A stretch of 64,000 nt of DNA from Kaistia geumhonensis (GCF_030815145.1 NZ_JAUSWJ010000001.1:2914001-2978000), one strand, 5' to 3'. Shown: positions 1 to 10,508, numbered from the stretch's first letter. The notes: generated from the letters alone by a model not told the origin. Numbers and translations are program-made.

Positions 1-576
1 GGCTATGTCGACCGCTACGGCATCCGCCACGAGCGCCGCCTCGCCATGCGGCCGGACGGCCTGCGCCTCGACGGCAAGGACAGCTTCACCAATCCCTCGG
101 GCGCGCCGCTGGCGCTTGGCGGCAAGGATGCCTTCGCGATCCGCTTCCACCTCCATCCGGCCGTCGAGGCGAGCCGGCTGGAGACGGGCCAGGGGGTGCT
201 GCTCGTGCTGCCCGACGGTTCGGGCTTCGTGTTCGAAGCGCCCGGCCACGACGTGATGATCGAGGAGAGCATCCGTCTCTCCGACATCCGCGGCAACCGC
301 CGGGCGGAGCAGATCGTCGTGCATGGTCGTGCGATGCAGTTCCCTGCCGTGCGCTGGCATTTCGAGCAGGTGGCGGGTCCGGGTCACTATGTCGCCGACG
401 CCTGGCCTGAGGAGCAGGCGTGGCCCGAGGATCAGGCTTGGCCCGAGGATCAGGCCTGGCCGGAGCAGCAGGAGCCGATGGAGGCCGAGGCCGGCATGAG
501 CGACGAAGAGCCGGTGGCCTTTGCCGAGACCGATCTCGCCGGGAACGTCGAGGCGGAGGTCGCGCCCAAGTCCTGA
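1..576 (+). CDS. Heparinase II/III family protein, C-terminal part (5' end outside window)
   Basis: The reading frame is open from the first base, so only the last 191 residues are present. They resemble the C-terminal beta-sandwich of heparinase II/III-like proteins: an [10 protein letters not shown] stretch followed by a DSF(T)NP-containing segment and an F-x-H-P motif near residue 55. Family members are polysaccharide lyases, but the catalytic alpha/alpha barrel lies outside the window, so activity cannot be judged. The last 60 residues are acidic and include four tandem six-residue repeats (AWPE[D/E]Q type). The gene ends 80 bases before purH; Hyphomicrobiales genomes often pair a gene of this family with purH (family knowledge). 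Product class fairly sure, substrate unknown. Confidence 0.75.
   Translation, partial: GYVDRYGIRHERRLAMRPDGLRLDGKDSFTNPSGAPLALGGKDAFAIRFHLHPAVEASRLETGQGVLLVLPDGSGFVFEAPGHDVMIEESIRLSDIRGNRRAEQIVVHGRAMQFPAVRWHFEQVAGPGHYVADAWPEEQAWPEDQAWPEDQAWPEQQEPMEAEAGMSDEEPVAFAETDLAGNVEAEVAPKS
400..471 (+). repeat. Four tandem 18-bp coding repeats (AWPE-type hexapeptide)
   Basis: Four in-frame 18-base units encode [18 protein letters not shown] and AWPEQQ in the acidic tail of the heparinase-family protein. The two middle units differ only at the third base of the alanine codon (gcg/gct), which suggests recent duplication. The array is in frame, so copy-number changes would lengthen or shorten the tail without breaking the gene. 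Confidence 0.9.
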
Positions 577-656
577 GCGGGGATGCGGGCGGCGGGAAAT
601 CGTGCTATCGCGCGCCCGTCCCGTTTCCGCTTGAGACTTCCTGCCCAGAGGTGAAG

Positions 657-2273
657 ATGGCCGTTCCCCCGCCGAAGGTCGACCTGCCCGATCTCGTTGC
701 GATGCAGCGCGCGCTGTTCTCGGTGTTCGATACGACCGGCGCGATCGATCTCGCGCGTGCGCTCCACGCGGCCGGAGTTCGCCTGTTCGCGACCGGCTCG
801 ACGGCCAAGGCGATCGTCTCGGCGGGACTGCCGGTGATGAACATCGCCGACCTGATCGGCTTTCCCGAAATCCTCGGCGGGCGGGTTAAGACGCTGCATC
901 CGAAGGTGCATGGCGGCCTCCTGGCGCTGCGCAACGACCCCGTGCATGCCGCCGAACTGATCGAGCACGGCATCGAGCCCTTCGACCTCGTCGTCTCCAA
1001 CCTCTATCCGTTCGAGAAGACGATCGCGGCCACCAGCGACCTGCCGACCCTCGTCGAGAACATCGATATCGGCGGCCCGGCCATGACGCGCGCCGCCGCC
1101 AAGAACCACGGCTTCGTGTCGATCCTCGTCGATCCGGCCGATTATGACGGGCTGCTCGCCGAACTCGCGGCGCATGGCGGCGCGACGACGCTCGCCTATC
1201 GCCGCCGCCTCGCCGCGAAGGCCTTCGCCCGCACCGCGGCCTATGACGCCGCCGTCTCGACCTGGTTCGCCGCTGCGCTGGACGAACCCGCGCCGGCCTG
1301 GCGTGCCCTCGGCGGCAAGCTCGCGGAGAGCCTGCGCTATGGCGAGAACCCGCATCAGCGCGCCGCCTTCTACGTGACGGGCGAGCAGCGGCCCGGCGTC
1401 GCGACCGCGCGGCAGCTCCAGGGCAAGCAGCTCTCCTACAACAACATCAACGACACGGACGCCGCCTTCGAGTTGGTGGCGGAGTTCGATCCGGCGGCCG
1501 CGCCGGCCGTCGCCATCATCAAGCACGCCAATCCCTGCGGCGTCGCGACCGGCGCGAGCCTCGTGGAGGCCTATGAACGGGCGCTCCGCTGCGATCCGGT
1601 CTCGGCCTTCGGCGGCATCGTCGCCCTCAACCGGACGCTCGATGCCGAGGCCGCGCGGAAGATCGTCGAGATCTTCACCGAGGTCATCATCGCTCCCGAC
1701 GCGACGGAGGAAGCCGTCGCGATCGTCGCGGCCAAGAAGAACCTCCGCCTGCTCGTCACCGGCGGACTGCCGGACCCGACCGCCGGCGGCCTCTCCTTCC
1801 GCTCCGTCTCGGGCGGCATGCTGGTGCAGGACCGCGATGCCGGCCATGTCGCGCGCGCCGACCTCAAGGTCGTCACGAAGCGGCAGCCGAGCGCGGCCGA
1901 GCTGGACGATCTCCTCTTCGCCTTCCGCGTCGCCAAGCATGTGAAGTCGAACGCCATCGTCTATGCCAAGGACGGCGCCACCGTCGGCATCGGCGCCGGC
2001 CAGATGAGCCGCGTCGATTCCTCCACCATCGCGGCGCGCAAGGCGGCCGAGGCGGCGACGGCGGCCGGTCTGCACGAGAGCCTCGCCATCGGTTCGGTCG
2101 TGGCGTCGGATGCGTTCTTCCCCTTCGCCGACGGCCTGCTCGCGGCGGCGGCGGCAGGCGCGACCGCAGTGATCCAGCCCGGCGGCTCGATGCGCGATGA
2201 TCTGGTGATCGCGGCGGCCGACGAGGCCGGCCTCGCCATGGTGTTCACCGGCATGCGCCATTTCCGGCATTGA
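657..2273 (+). CDS. purH: Bifunctional AICAR transformylase / IMP cyclohydrolase
   Basis: PurH catalyses the last two steps of de novo purine synthesis in the cytoplasm: formyl transfer from 10-formyl-THF to AICAR, then ring closure to IMP. The 538-residue product matches the usual length of about 530. The N-terminal MGS-like cyclohydrolase domain shows the [14 protein letters not shown] and VVSNLYPFE motifs; the C-terminal transformylase domain begins at LRYGENPHQ and contains [12 protein letters not shown] chose ATG 657 because AGAGG lies five bases upstream; GTG 651 in the same frame is possible. The frame stays open further upstream, but that stretch overlaps the preceding gene and has no family similarity. 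Confidence 0.97.
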   Translation: MAVPPPKVDLPDLVAMQRALFSVFDTTGAIDLARALHAAGVRLFATGSTAKAIVSAGLPVMNIADLIGFPEILGGRVKTLHPKVHGGLLALRNDPVHAAELIEHGIEPFDLVVSNLYPFEKTIAATSDLPTLVENIDIGGPAMTRAAAKNHGFVSILVDPADYDGLLAELAAHGGATTLAYRRRLAAKAFARTAAYDAAVSTWFAAALDEPAPAWRALGGKLAESLRYGENPHQRAAFYVTGEQRPGVATARQLQGKQLSYNNINDTDAAFELVAEFDPAAAPAVAIIKHANPCGVATGASLVEAYERALRCDPVSAFGGIVALNRTLDAEAARKIVEIFTEVIIAPDATEEAVAIVAAKKNLRLLVTGGLPDPTAGGLSFRSVSGGMLVQDRDAGHVARADLKVVTKRQPSAAELDDLLFAFRVAKHVKSNAIVYAKDGATVGIGAGQMSRVDSSTIAARKAAEAATAAGLHESLAIGSVVASDAFFPFADGLLAAAAAGATAVIQPGGSMRDDLVIAAADEAGLAMVFTGMRHFRH

Positions 2274-2403
2274 CGCTGCCGGCCAAGCGGACCAAGGTTC
2301 CGACCCGTCCCGCCGCTCCCCTGGGAGCCGCGGGCGCCGCCCGCCGGCAATCCCCCGCCGGACGAGTCCCAGTGCGTATCGCCGGCAGTCCCGGGGAGAC
2401 TTC

Positions 2404-4119
2404 ATGACCGATCTTCTGAAGAGCGTCCTCTTCGTCGACTATGACAGCCTGCATCTCGCGCTGCATGCCCGCGATCCGCAGTTCGCGCGGCGGCTCGCGG
2501 CCCGCCCCGGCGCGCTGCTCGACGCCATCGAGGCCGGCGCCCTGGTCGGTTCCGGTTCGCTCGGCAATGTCCGCCGCCGCGTGCTGATGCGGCGCTGCTA
2601 TGCCGATCCGCGGCTGATCGGGCGCGGGCGCGACGCCTTCGTCATGCAGGGCTTCCAGATCGTCGACTGCCCGACGCTGTCCGGTCGCGAGCGCAATTCC
2701 GCCGAGGTGCAGATCACGCTCGACACGATCGACGCTCTCGGCCATCCGACGGCCTTCGACGAATTCATCCTGCTGGCGGCGGAGTCGGACTTCTCGCCCC
2801 TGATCTATCGGCTGAAGGCGCACAACCGCGCCGCGACGATCTTCGCGCCGGGACAGACCGCCTCCGGCTACCGCGCCATCGCCGACGGCATCATCGAGGA
2901 GCAGGCGCTGGTCACGCTGCTCCAGGGCCTCGACATTCCGGATGCCGGCGAGGCCGAGGACGAGGAAACGCCGAAGGCGCTGCCGGCGCGCGAGGATCTC
3001 GCCGCGCTGGCGCGGCGCGTTCATGCTGCGACCAATGTCCCGCTCTTCCCGCCGAAGGTCTATGCCGAGCTCTTTCGCGCCCTGAAGGACGAGATCGCGG
3101 AGAACGGCTATCATTTCCTGTCCACCGCCGAGAATGTCGCCGCGCGGCTGATCGCCTCCGGGCGCCGCGCCCCGCGCCGGCAGATCGCCTTCGTGGTCAA
3201 GGGTCTGGCGCTGAAGGGCCATGTCTTCTCGGACGGCGATACGCCGGAGAAGCTCGCCGACGTCTTCCGCGAGCAGGTGCTCTATCTCGCCCGCCAGGCC
3301 GGCATCGCGATCGATCCGCGTGTCGAGCGGCAGATCGGCGCATGGATCGCCGGCGGCGTCTCGAGCGCCGAGCCGTCGGAACCGAAACAGGCCGAGGCAG
3401 CGCATGTCGTCGCGCCGTCCGAGCCCGACATCCCCGAAGACGCCACCCCGGCAGCCGCCGAGGAGCCGTCTGTCGAGCCGTCGCTTGCCGAGCCATCGCC
3501 TGTCGAGTCGCCGATTGCCGAGGCAGCCGATATCCTCGCCGGTCCGCTCGAGGCCGAGACGGTCGCCGAACCGGCGCCGTCGATTCCGGCTCCCCCGGAG
3601 AGCGCGGCGGATGATCTGGCCGAGCTTCCGGCTGCAGCCGACAGCGACGTCTCGCCACCTGTCGAGGTGGTTGCTGTAGAGGTCGCGGAAGCGGTGTCGG
3701 ACGAGGTCGTGATCGCCGAGGCGGAAGCCGTCGCGGTGACGGTCACCGACGTCGAGGCCGTGGCGGTGCCCGCACCGGCGCCGGAGACTGAGGAAGAGCT
3801 TCGCGCGTTGGCCGACGCGACCGATGACGGAGACGAGGTGACCGCCACCGACGATGTGACCGCCGCCGACGAGGTGCCGACGGCCCGCGTCGTACCCGCG
3901 GTCCGTCCGCCGGTCGCCCGCCCGGCGCCGCCGAAGCCGGTGCCGGCGGCCGAGGCGGAGCTCGATCCGTTCGAGTTGTCGCTGCTGGCCGCGATCACCG
4001 AGGAGATCAAGCCGGCCCGCGCCGGTGCCGAAGGCGCGAAGCCGGGCGAGACGCTCGAGAGCGATCTCGACCTCGACTTCAAGCGCATCCTCGCCAGCCT
4101 GAGCGAGAACCGCAAATAG
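2404..4119 (+). CDS. NYN (PIN-like) domain protein with long Ala/Glu/Pro-rich tail
   Basis: A 571-residue protein. Residues 1-180 look like a NYN/LabA domain, a PIN-like nuclease fold: acidic residues at D12 and D14 in the first strand (VLFVDYDSL), an NSAEVQITLD segment (D107, D110) and a strand ending in ESDF (about 127-130). Residues 195-320 form a helical, possibly winged-helix (LOTUS-like) module; this is inference. Residues 320-510 are low-complexity Ala/Glu/Val/Pro, and the last 50 are an acidic-hydrophobic patch ending in a basic helix. Family members are thought to be RNases or RNA-binding proteins; the target here is unknown. GGGGAG precedes ATG 2404. It stands alone, 130 bases after purH. 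Confidence 0.72.
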   Translation: MTDLLKSVLFVDYDSLHLALHARDPQFARRLAARPGALLDAIEAGALVGSGSLGNVRRRVLMRRCYADPRLIGRGRDAFVMQGFQIVDCPTLSGRERNSAEVQITLDTIDALGHPTAFDEFILLAAESDFSPLIYRLKAHNRAATIFAPGQTASGYRAIADGIIEEQALVTLLQGLDIPDAGEAEDEETPKALPAREDLAALARRVHAATNVPLFPPKVYAELFRALKDEIAENGYHFLSTAENVAARLIASGRRAPRRQIAFVVKGLALKGHVFSDGDTPEKLADVFREQVLYLARQAGIAIDPRVERQIGAWIAGGVSSAEPSEPKQAEAAHVVAPSEPDIPEDATPAAAEEPSVEPSLAEPSPVESPIAEAADILAGPLEAETVAEPAPSIPAPPESAADDLAELPAAADSDVSPPVEVVAVEVAEAVSDEVVIAEAEAVAVTVTDVEAVAVPAPAPETEEELRALADATDDGDEVTATDDVTAADEVPTARVVPAVRPPVARPAPPKPVPAAEAELDPFELSLLAAITEEIKPARAGAEGAKPGETLESDLDLDFKRILASLSENRK

Positions 4120-4179
4120 GCTCTGACCGGCCGTTGCGTGACGGGAGCGGCGTCAGGCGCCGCTCCGCTGTCGCCGCGA

Positions 4180-4908
4180 TCAGCCGTTGGCCATGTACTG
4201 GCCGCCATTGATGGTCAGCACGGCGCCGGTCATGAAGGCGCTGGCGTCGGAGGCGAGATAGACCACGGCGGCGGCGATTTCCTCGGCCTTGCCGAGCCGG
4301 CCGACCGGGATCTGCGCGATGATCCCCTCCAGGACCTTTTCAGGCACGGCGGCGACCATGTCGGTATCGATATAGCCCGGGCAGATGCAGTTGACGGTCA
4401 CGCCCTTGCGGGCGTTCTCGAGCGCCAGCGCCTTGGTGAAGCCGATGACGCCGGCCTTGGCGGTCGCGTAGTTGACCTGGCCGAGCTGGCCCTTCTGCCC
4501 GTTGATCGACGAGATGTTGATGATGCGGCCGAAGCCGCGTTCGCGCATGCCGTCGATCACCGGCCGCGACATCGTGAACATCGAATCGAGATTGGTCGAA
4601 AGCACCGCCTTCCAGGCGGCGTGGTCCATCTTGTGGAACCATCCGTCGCGCGTGATGCCGGCATTGTTGACGAGGATGTCGACCGGCCCGAGCTCGGCCG
4701 TCACGGCGGCGATGCCGCCTTCGCAGGCCGCCGGATCGGCGACGTCCCACTGGAACACCGCGATGCCGGTCTCGGCCTTGAAGGCGTTCGCCTTCTCGAC
4801 ATTGCCGGCGAAGGTCGCGGCGACGGTGTAGCCCGCGGCCTTGAGCGCGGTGGCGATGGCCGCGCCGATGCCGCGCGTGCCGCCCGTGACGAGCGCAACT
4901 CTGCTCAT
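4180..4908 (-). CDS. phaB: Acetoacetyl-CoA reductase
   Basis: A 242-residue NADPH-dependent short-chain dehydrogenase that reduces acetoacetyl-CoA to (R)-3-hydroxybutyryl-CoA, the second step of polyhydroxybutyrate synthesis. Visible motifs: cofactor loop TGGTRGIG (8-15), NNAG (81-84), catalytic Ser near 133/134 and Tyr147-x3-Lys151. QWDV and the GQxGQxNY sequence are typical of PhaB rather than FabG. ATG 4908 follows a strong GGGGGAGGA ribosome site; an in-frame upstream extension has no family similarity. It lies 46 bases downstream of phaA and is presumably cotranscribed. Confidence 0.95.
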   Translation of the reverse strand: MSRVALVTGGTRGIGAAIATALKAAGYTVAATFAGNVEKANAFKAETGIAVFQWDVADPAACEGGIAAVTAELGPVDILVNNAGITRDGWFHKMDHAAWKAVLSTNLDSMFTMSRPVIDGMRERGFGRIINISSINGQKGQLGQVNYATAKAGVIGFTKALALENARKGVTVNCICPGYIDTDMVAAVPEKVLEGIIAQIPVGRLGKAEEIAAAVVYLASDASAFMTGAVLTINGGQYMANG

Positions 4909-4954
4909 GAATCCTCCCCCTGCAGACGCTGCCGGCTTTTCCCGGCGGTTTCGC

Positions 4955-6136
<1,182 letters not shown>

Positions 6137-6460
6137 GGCCTTCTCCTCGATGGCTGCGGCCTTCCGGCCGGGCGGATGCCTGCGGCCTTCCGGCCATTCG
6201 CCTCATCCCCCGATGCGGCGCTGTCTCGGTTTCGATCCAAGCCCGGCCCCGCGAGGCTTGTCAACCGAGGCGCCGCCGGCGGGCGTGCTGCGCCGCATCG
6301 TGTGCGCAGCAAAGCTGCAGCAATGCGTCGCACAAAACGTTGGCGGTGGTGCAGAAAAGTTCCTATCTTGCAGGTTGCGGGGAGGATTTCCGCCAGACCG
6401 GCCGGGGGCCGGTCCTGCCTGGCCGGGCCGGTCGGGCCGGCGGCGACATCGGGAGCGGGC
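6137..6460. promoter_or_regulatory. phaA/phaR divergent regulatory region with TGC-rich candidate PhaR sites
   Basis: This 324-base gap carries no convincing gene. Bases 6288-6336 are unusually rich in TGC/GCA: CTGC at 6288-6291, GCAG at 6306-6309, CTGC at 6315-6318, GCAG at 6317-6320, and the heptamer GCAGCAA at 6306-6312 and 6317-6323, 11 bases apart (about one helical turn). Further GCAG/TTGCAG sequences lie at 6351-6376. PhaR proteins of alphaproteobacteria are known to bind TGC-rich DNA in pha promoters, so autoregulation and control of phaAB are likely. Exact operator limits are inferred. Confidence 0.5.
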
Positions 6461-7057
6461 ATGGCCAAGGAACAGGAACCGACGACGATCAAGAAATACG
6501 CGAATCGTCGTCTCTACAATACCGGCACATCGACCTATGTGACGCTCGAAGATCTCGCCGTCATGGTGAAGACCGGAGAGGATTTCGTCGTCTACGACGC
6601 CAAGACGGGTGAGGACATTACCCGCTCGGTTCTGACGCAGATCATCTTCGAGCAGGAGAACAAGGGTCAGAATCTTCTTCCGATCACCTTTCTGCGCCAG
6701 CTGATTCGCTTCTATGGCGATTCGATGCAGAATCTGGTGCCGACCTATCTCGACTTCTCGATCGACAGCTTGACCCGCGATCAGGACAAGCTCAGGAGCC
6801 AGATGGCCAACGCCTTCGGCCCCAGCGCCTTCACGGCGATTGAGGAGACGGTGCGGCGCAACACCGAGATGTTCGAGCAGGCGATGCGCATGTTCCTGCC
6901 GTTCAGCGGCGGCCGTGGCGACGCCCCCGCCGCCCCACCGGCGCCCCGGCCCGAGCCGAAGGCGGAGTTGCGGCCCGACGGCGACTTCGACACGCTGAAG
7001 CGTCAGCTCGACGAGATGCAGAAGAAGATCGACCAGCTCGCCGGCAGCAAGGGCTGA
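6461..7057 (+). CDS. phaR: Polyhydroxyalkanoate synthesis repressor PhaR
   Basis: A 198-residue regulator that represses phasin and other PHA genes and also binds PHB, linking granule formation to transcription. The N-terminal PHA accumulation regulator DNA-binding domain is obvious (KKYANRRLYNT at 11-21, then TYVTLEDL), followed by the PHB_acc domain (ENKGQNLLPITFLRQLIRF region) and a Pro-rich linker ending in a predicted coiled-coil helix. ATG 6461 starts the conserved domain and has GGGAGCGGGC just upstream; the same frame is open further upstream without family similarity. Confidence 0.95.
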   Translation: MAKEQEPTTIKKYANRRLYNTGTSTYVTLEDLAVMVKTGEDFVVYDAKTGEDITRSVLTQIIFEQENKGQNLLPITFLRQLIRFYGDSMQNLVPTYLDFSIDSLTRDQDKLRSQMANAFGPSAFTAIEETVRRNTEMFEQAMRMFLPFSGGRGDAPAAPPAPRPEPKAELRPDGDFDTLKRQLDEMQKKIDQLAGSKG

Positions 7058-7173
7058 ACGGAAGCCGACGCCGATGGCCCGCGAGGCCGACGGCGTTGTG
7101 CCGCGGCGCCGGACGTCCCATATCATCGTCGCGCGCGCCCGGTGGCTGGCGCGGCTTTGAGGGGATGACGGCG

Positions 7174-7569
7174 ATGGTGCGTCCTCTGGACGGCGAGATA
7201 CTCGGCAAGGACGATCCGACGGGCCGCGATCACGACGCGCGGGCCGAACGCGTGCGGCGCGACTTCTGGAAGGTGTTGCGGCGGAGCGCAAAGCGGATTC
7301 CGTTCGCCGAGGATGCGGTCGCCGCCTACTACTGCGCCTTCGACACCGCGACGCCGTTCCGCGTTCGCGCGATGCTGATCGGCGCGCTGGCCTATTTCGT
7401 GATGCCGGTGGATGCCGTGCCGGACTTTCTGGTCGGTCTCGGCTTTGCCGACGACGCGACCGTCCTCATGACGGCGCTGACCATGCTCGGCGCGCATCTG
7501 AAGCCGCATCACCGCGAGGCCGCCCGTCGCGCGCTCGCCGGTGGCGAGGAAGGGCCGGCGAGGCCATAG
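7174..7569 (+). CDS. YkvA-like (DUF1232) small membrane-associated protein
   Basis: A 131-residue protein whose core (AYYCAFDTATPFRVRAMLIG, then AYFVMPVDAVPDF) is the DUF1232/YkvA signature: a hydrophobic hairpin with a PxDxxPD motif. Biochemical role unknown. I chose ATG 7174 because the purine-rich GAGGGG at 7159-7164 is nine bases upstream; ATG 7165 in frame would place that site directly against the start. It sits alone between phaR and ialB. Confidence 0.8.
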   Translation: MVRPLDGEILGKDDPTGRDHDARAERVRRDFWKVLRRSAKRIPFAEDAVAAYYCAFDTATPFRVRAMLIGALAYFVMPVDAVPDFLVGLGFADDATVLMTALTMLGAHLKPHHREAARRALAGGEEGPARP

Positions 7570-7727
7570 TCTCGCCCCATTGCCAAGGGAATCCGCTCTT
7601 TCCCGGCCCGATTGCGCGTCGATGCCCATTGGTTCACGCAATGTTAAGATCGAATTTGCAGTTTGAGGCATGGGAGCGCCCGGCATACGGCCCGGCGCGG
7701 GGCGGCTGGTCATTGGGTGGAAGAGAC

Positions 7728-8246
7728 ATGAAAGCATTGAGGATCACGACCGCCGTGCTTGTCGCTGCCGGCACGATCGGCGTCGCCGAGGCGCAGACCC
7801 CGAACCGGGTCGGGACCTTCAAGGACTGGAGCGCCTATGCCTATGCCGACAAGAAGGGCAAGGTCTGCTACGCGGCTTCGCAGCCGAAGAGCCAGAAGCC
7901 GGACGGGCTGAACCGCGATCCGGCCTATTTCATGATCACCGCGCGCCCGTCGGAGAATGTGAGGAGCGAGGTCTCCGTCATCATCGGCTATCCCTTCAAG
8001 GAAGGCTCGAAGGTGACGATCGACGTCGACGGACAGAAATTCGCGATGTTCACCAAGGAAGACGGCGCCTGGGTGGAGAACGCCGCCGAGGAGACGGCGC
8101 TGCTCGCGGCGCTGCGCAAGGGCCGGGCGATGTCGGTCTCGGGCACCTCGCGCCGCGGCACCAACACCACCGACACCTATTCCCTCTCGGGCATCTCCGC
8201 CTCGCTCGACGCGGTGGCCAAGAACTGCCCCGTGGCAGGCGGCTGA
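7728..8246 (+). CDS. Invasion-associated locus B (IalB) family periplasmic protein
   Basis: A 172-residue secreted protein. A signal peptide (positive start, hydrophobic core, cleavage near AEA at 20-22) precedes an IalB domain opening with RVGTFKDWSAYAY and containing CYAASQPKS. IalB was named for erythrocyte invasion in Bartonella, but homologues are widespread in non-pathogenic alphaproteobacteria and their function is not settled. Two mature cysteines (in VCYAAS and KNCPVAG) could form a disulfide. ATG 7728 is preceded by GGAAGAG. The 158 bases upstream include an AT-richer stretch near 7640-7665 where its promoter may lie; no clear -35/-10 pair was found. Confidence 0.85.
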   Translation: MKALRITTAVLVAAGTIGVAEAQTPNRVGTFKDWSAYAYADKKGKVCYAASQPKSQKPDGLNRDPAYFMITARPSENVRSEVSVIIGYPFKEGSKVTIDVDGQKFAMFTKEDGAWVENAAEETALLAALRKGRAMSVSGTSRRGTNTTDTYSLSGISASLDAVAKNCPVAGG

Positions 8247-8301
8247 TCGGCCCCTTGCAAGGCCCGCCGGCCGGTCCGTGCGGCCGATCCTGGGGCCTTG
8301 A

Positions 8302-8330
8302 TTGACTTTGCCGCGGCTTCCACGTAGAAG
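8302..8330 (+). promoter_or_regulatory. Candidate sigma-70 promoter for ffh
   Basis: TTGACT at 8302-8307, a 17-base spacer and TAGAAG at 8325-8330 (4 of 6 matches to TATAAT). The downstream half overlaps a perfect 10-bp hairpin (8311-8320 with 8327-8336). Placement is by eye. Confidence 0.45.
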
Positions 8331-8477
8331 CCGCGGATATTCGCGAAGAGGGTTCCTCCGAGCCGCCGACCGGACTGAGAGTCCGGAGGTCCACGTCCGC
8401 CAGCGCGTTGCGCCCGCGGGCGCCGATGGCATTTGCCGCGGCGGATCGGTCGCGAACCCTTTGAGGAAGAAGGTCCG
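8311..8477 (+). other. Structured 5' leader upstream of ffh
   Basis: Between the candidate promoter and ffh there is a 10-bp perfect hairpin (8311-8336, loop CACGTA), a 7-bp perfect hairpin (8370-8386, loop GAG) and a possible long-range pairing of AGGGTTC (8349-8355) with GAACCCT (8454-8460), the latter adjoining the purine-rich ribosome site of ffh. No open frame here looks like a gene. Whether the folding matters is unknown. Confidence 0.4.
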
Positions 8478-10037
8478 ATGTTCGACACCCTGTCCGAGCG
8501 CCTTTCCGGCATATTCGACAAGCTCACCCGCCGCGGTGCGCTGTCGGAGGCCGACGTCACGGAAGCGATGCGCGAGGTGCGCCGCGCCCTGATCGAGGCC
8601 GACGTCGCGCTCGACGTGGTGCGCTCCTTCACCGACAAGGTGCGCAGCCGCGCTGTCGGCGCCGACGTGATCCGCTCGGTGACGCCGGGCCAGATGGTCG
8701 TCAAGATCGTCCACGACCAGCTCGTCGAGATGCTGGGCTCGGAGGCCGAGCCGATCGACCTCAACGCGCCCGCGCCGGTGCCGATCATGATGGTCGGCCT
8801 GCAGGGCTCGGGCAAGACGACGACCTCGGCCAAGATCGCCCGCCGCCTGACGCAGCAGCAGAAGCGCAAGGTGCTGATGGCCTCGCTGGACGTGCGCCGT
8901 CCGGCGGCGCAGGAGCAGCTGCGCGTGCTCGGCGAGCAGAACGGCATCGACACGCTGCCGATCGTCGCCGGCCAGTCGCCGACCGCCATCGCCACGCGCG
9001 CGCTGCAGGCCGCCAGGCTCGGCGGCTATGACGTCGTCATCCTCGACACCGCCGGCCGCACGCATATCGACGAGCCGCTGATGATCGAGATGGCCGAGAT
9101 CAAGGCCATCGCGAAGCCGCACGAGATCCTGCTCGTCGCCGACAGCCTCACCGGCCAGGACGCCGTCAATCTCGCGCGTTCTTTCGACGAGCGAGTCGGC
9201 ATCACCGGCATCGTGCTGACGCGCGCCGACGGCGACGGCCGCGGCGGCGCCGCGCTCTCGATGCGCGCCGTGACCGGCAAGCCGATCAAGCTGCTCGGCA
9301 CGGGCGAGAAGTCGGACGCGCTGGAGGATTTCCATCCCGGCCGCGTCGCCAACCGCATCCTCGGCATGGGCGACATCGTCTCGCTCGTCGAGAAGGCGGC
9401 GCAGAACATCGACATGGAACAGGCCGCCAAGGCGGCCGAGAAGATGCGCAAGGGCATCTTCGATCTCGACGATCTCGCGGACCAGTTCCGCCAGATGGAG
9501 AAGATTGGCGGCATGCAGGGCATGCTCGGCATGATGCCCGGCGTCGGCAAGATCAAGAAGCAGATCGAGGGCGCCAATCTCGGTGACGGGATGATGAAGC
9601 GCCAGATCGCCATCATCTCGTCGATGACGAAGGAAGAGCGCCGCAACCCCGACATCCTGAAGGCCAGCCGCAAGAAGCGCATCGCCGCCGGCTCGGGCAC
9701 CAAGGTGGAGGAGGTCAACCGCCTGCTCAAGATGCACCGCCAGATGGCCGACATGATGAAGGCCATGGGCAAGCAGAAGGGCGGCGGCTTCCTCGGCAAG
9801 ATGATGGGCGCGCTGGGCGGCGGCGGCATGGGCGGTGGCATGGGCGGCATGCCCAATATCGATCCGGCCGAGCTCGAGCGGCTCACCAAGCAGATGGGCG
9901 GCGCCGGCGGCATGCCGGGCGCGCTGCCCAAGGGAATTCCAGGACTTCCCGGCGGTCTGCCTGGCCTCGGCGGCGGCCGCCTTCCGGGCCTCGGCGGCGG
10001 CGGTGGCCTGCCGCCCTATCCGGGCAAGAAGAAATAG
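8478..10037 (+). CDS. ffh: Signal recognition particle protein Ffh
   Basis: The SRP54 GTPase binds 4.5S RNA and signal sequences of nascent membrane proteins and delivers ribosomes to FtsY. The 519-residue product has the N helical bundle (1-90), the G domain with GLQGSGKTT (107-115), DTAGRTH and TRADGDG, and the Met-rich M domain from about 320. The last 80 residues are a Gly/Met/Pro-rich tail, longer than in E. coli Ffh (453 residues) but common in alphaproteobacteria. ATG 8478 has TTTGAGGAAGAAGG just upstream. It heads ffh-rpsP-rimM-trmD. Confidence 0.97.
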   Translation: MFDTLSERLSGIFDKLTRRGALSEADVTEAMREVRRALIEADVALDVVRSFTDKVRSRAVGADVIRSVTPGQMVVKIVHDQLVEMLGSEAEPIDLNAPAPVPIMMVGLQGSGKTTTSAKIARRLTQQQKRKVLMASLDVRRPAAQEQLRVLGEQNGIDTLPIVAGQSPTAIATRALQAARLGGYDVVILDTAGRTHIDEPLMIEMAEIKAIAKPHEILLVADSLTGQDAVNLARSFDERVGITGIVLTRADGDGRGGAALSMRAVTGKPIKLLGTGEKSDALEDFHPGRVANRILGMGDIVSLVEKAAQNIDMEQAAKAAEKMRKGIFDLDDLADQFRQMEKIGGMQGMLGMMPGVGKIKKQIEGANLGDGMMKRQIAIISSMTKEERRNPDILKASRKKRIAAGSGTKVEEVNRLLKMHRQMADMMKAMGKQKGGGFLGKMMGALGGGGMGGGMGGMPNIDPAELERLTKQMGGAGGMPGALPKGIPGLPGGLPGLGGGRLPGLGGGGGLPPYPGKKK

Positions 10038-10127
10038 GGGCGCGACGCGGCGGGGGTTCCCGCCACGGCGCGCAGCCGATCCAGTTCAATCGACACAAGA
10101 CCAGTTCGCATCGAAAGGAAGAAGAAA

Positions 10128-10487
10128 ATGTCCCTCAAGATCCGCCTCGCCCGCGCCGGCGCCAAGAAGCGTCCGTTCTACCGCATCGTCGTCGCCGACG
10201 CCCGGGCCCCGCGCGACGGCCGCTTCATCGAGCGCATCGGCTCGTTCGACCCGATGCTGGCCAAGGACAATGCCGGCCGCGTCGTGATCGATCTCGAGCG
10301 CGCCAAGCACTGGCTCTCGGTCGGCGCCCAGGCGACCGATCGTGTCGAGCGCTTCTTCGACGAGGCCGGCCTGCTGAAGCGCGCCCCGAAGAACAATCCC
10401 GAGAAGGCCGTTCCGGGCAAGAAGGCCCAGGAGCGCGCCGCCGAGAAGGCGAAGAAGGCCGCCGCCGCGGCCGAAGCCGCCGAGTAA
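10128..10487 (+). CDS. rpsP: 30S ribosomal protein S16
   Basis: 119 residues. The core ([20 protein letters not shown], then [13 protein letters not shown]) is the S16 signature; S16 binds 16S rRNA in the 5' and central domains during small-subunit assembly. The Lys/Ala-rich C-terminal extension (from about 85) is usual in alphaproteobacteria. AAGGAAGAAG immediately precedes the start. Follows ffh by 90 bases. Confidence 0.98.
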   Translation: MSLKIRLARAGAKKRPFYRIVVADARAPRDGRFIERIGSFDPMLAKDNAGRVVIDLERAKHWLSVGAQATDRVERFFDEAGLLKRAPKNNPEKAVPGKKAQERAAEKAKKAAAAAEAAE

Positions 10488-10508
10488 GGCTGGCCGCCCC
10501 CTTCTGCG

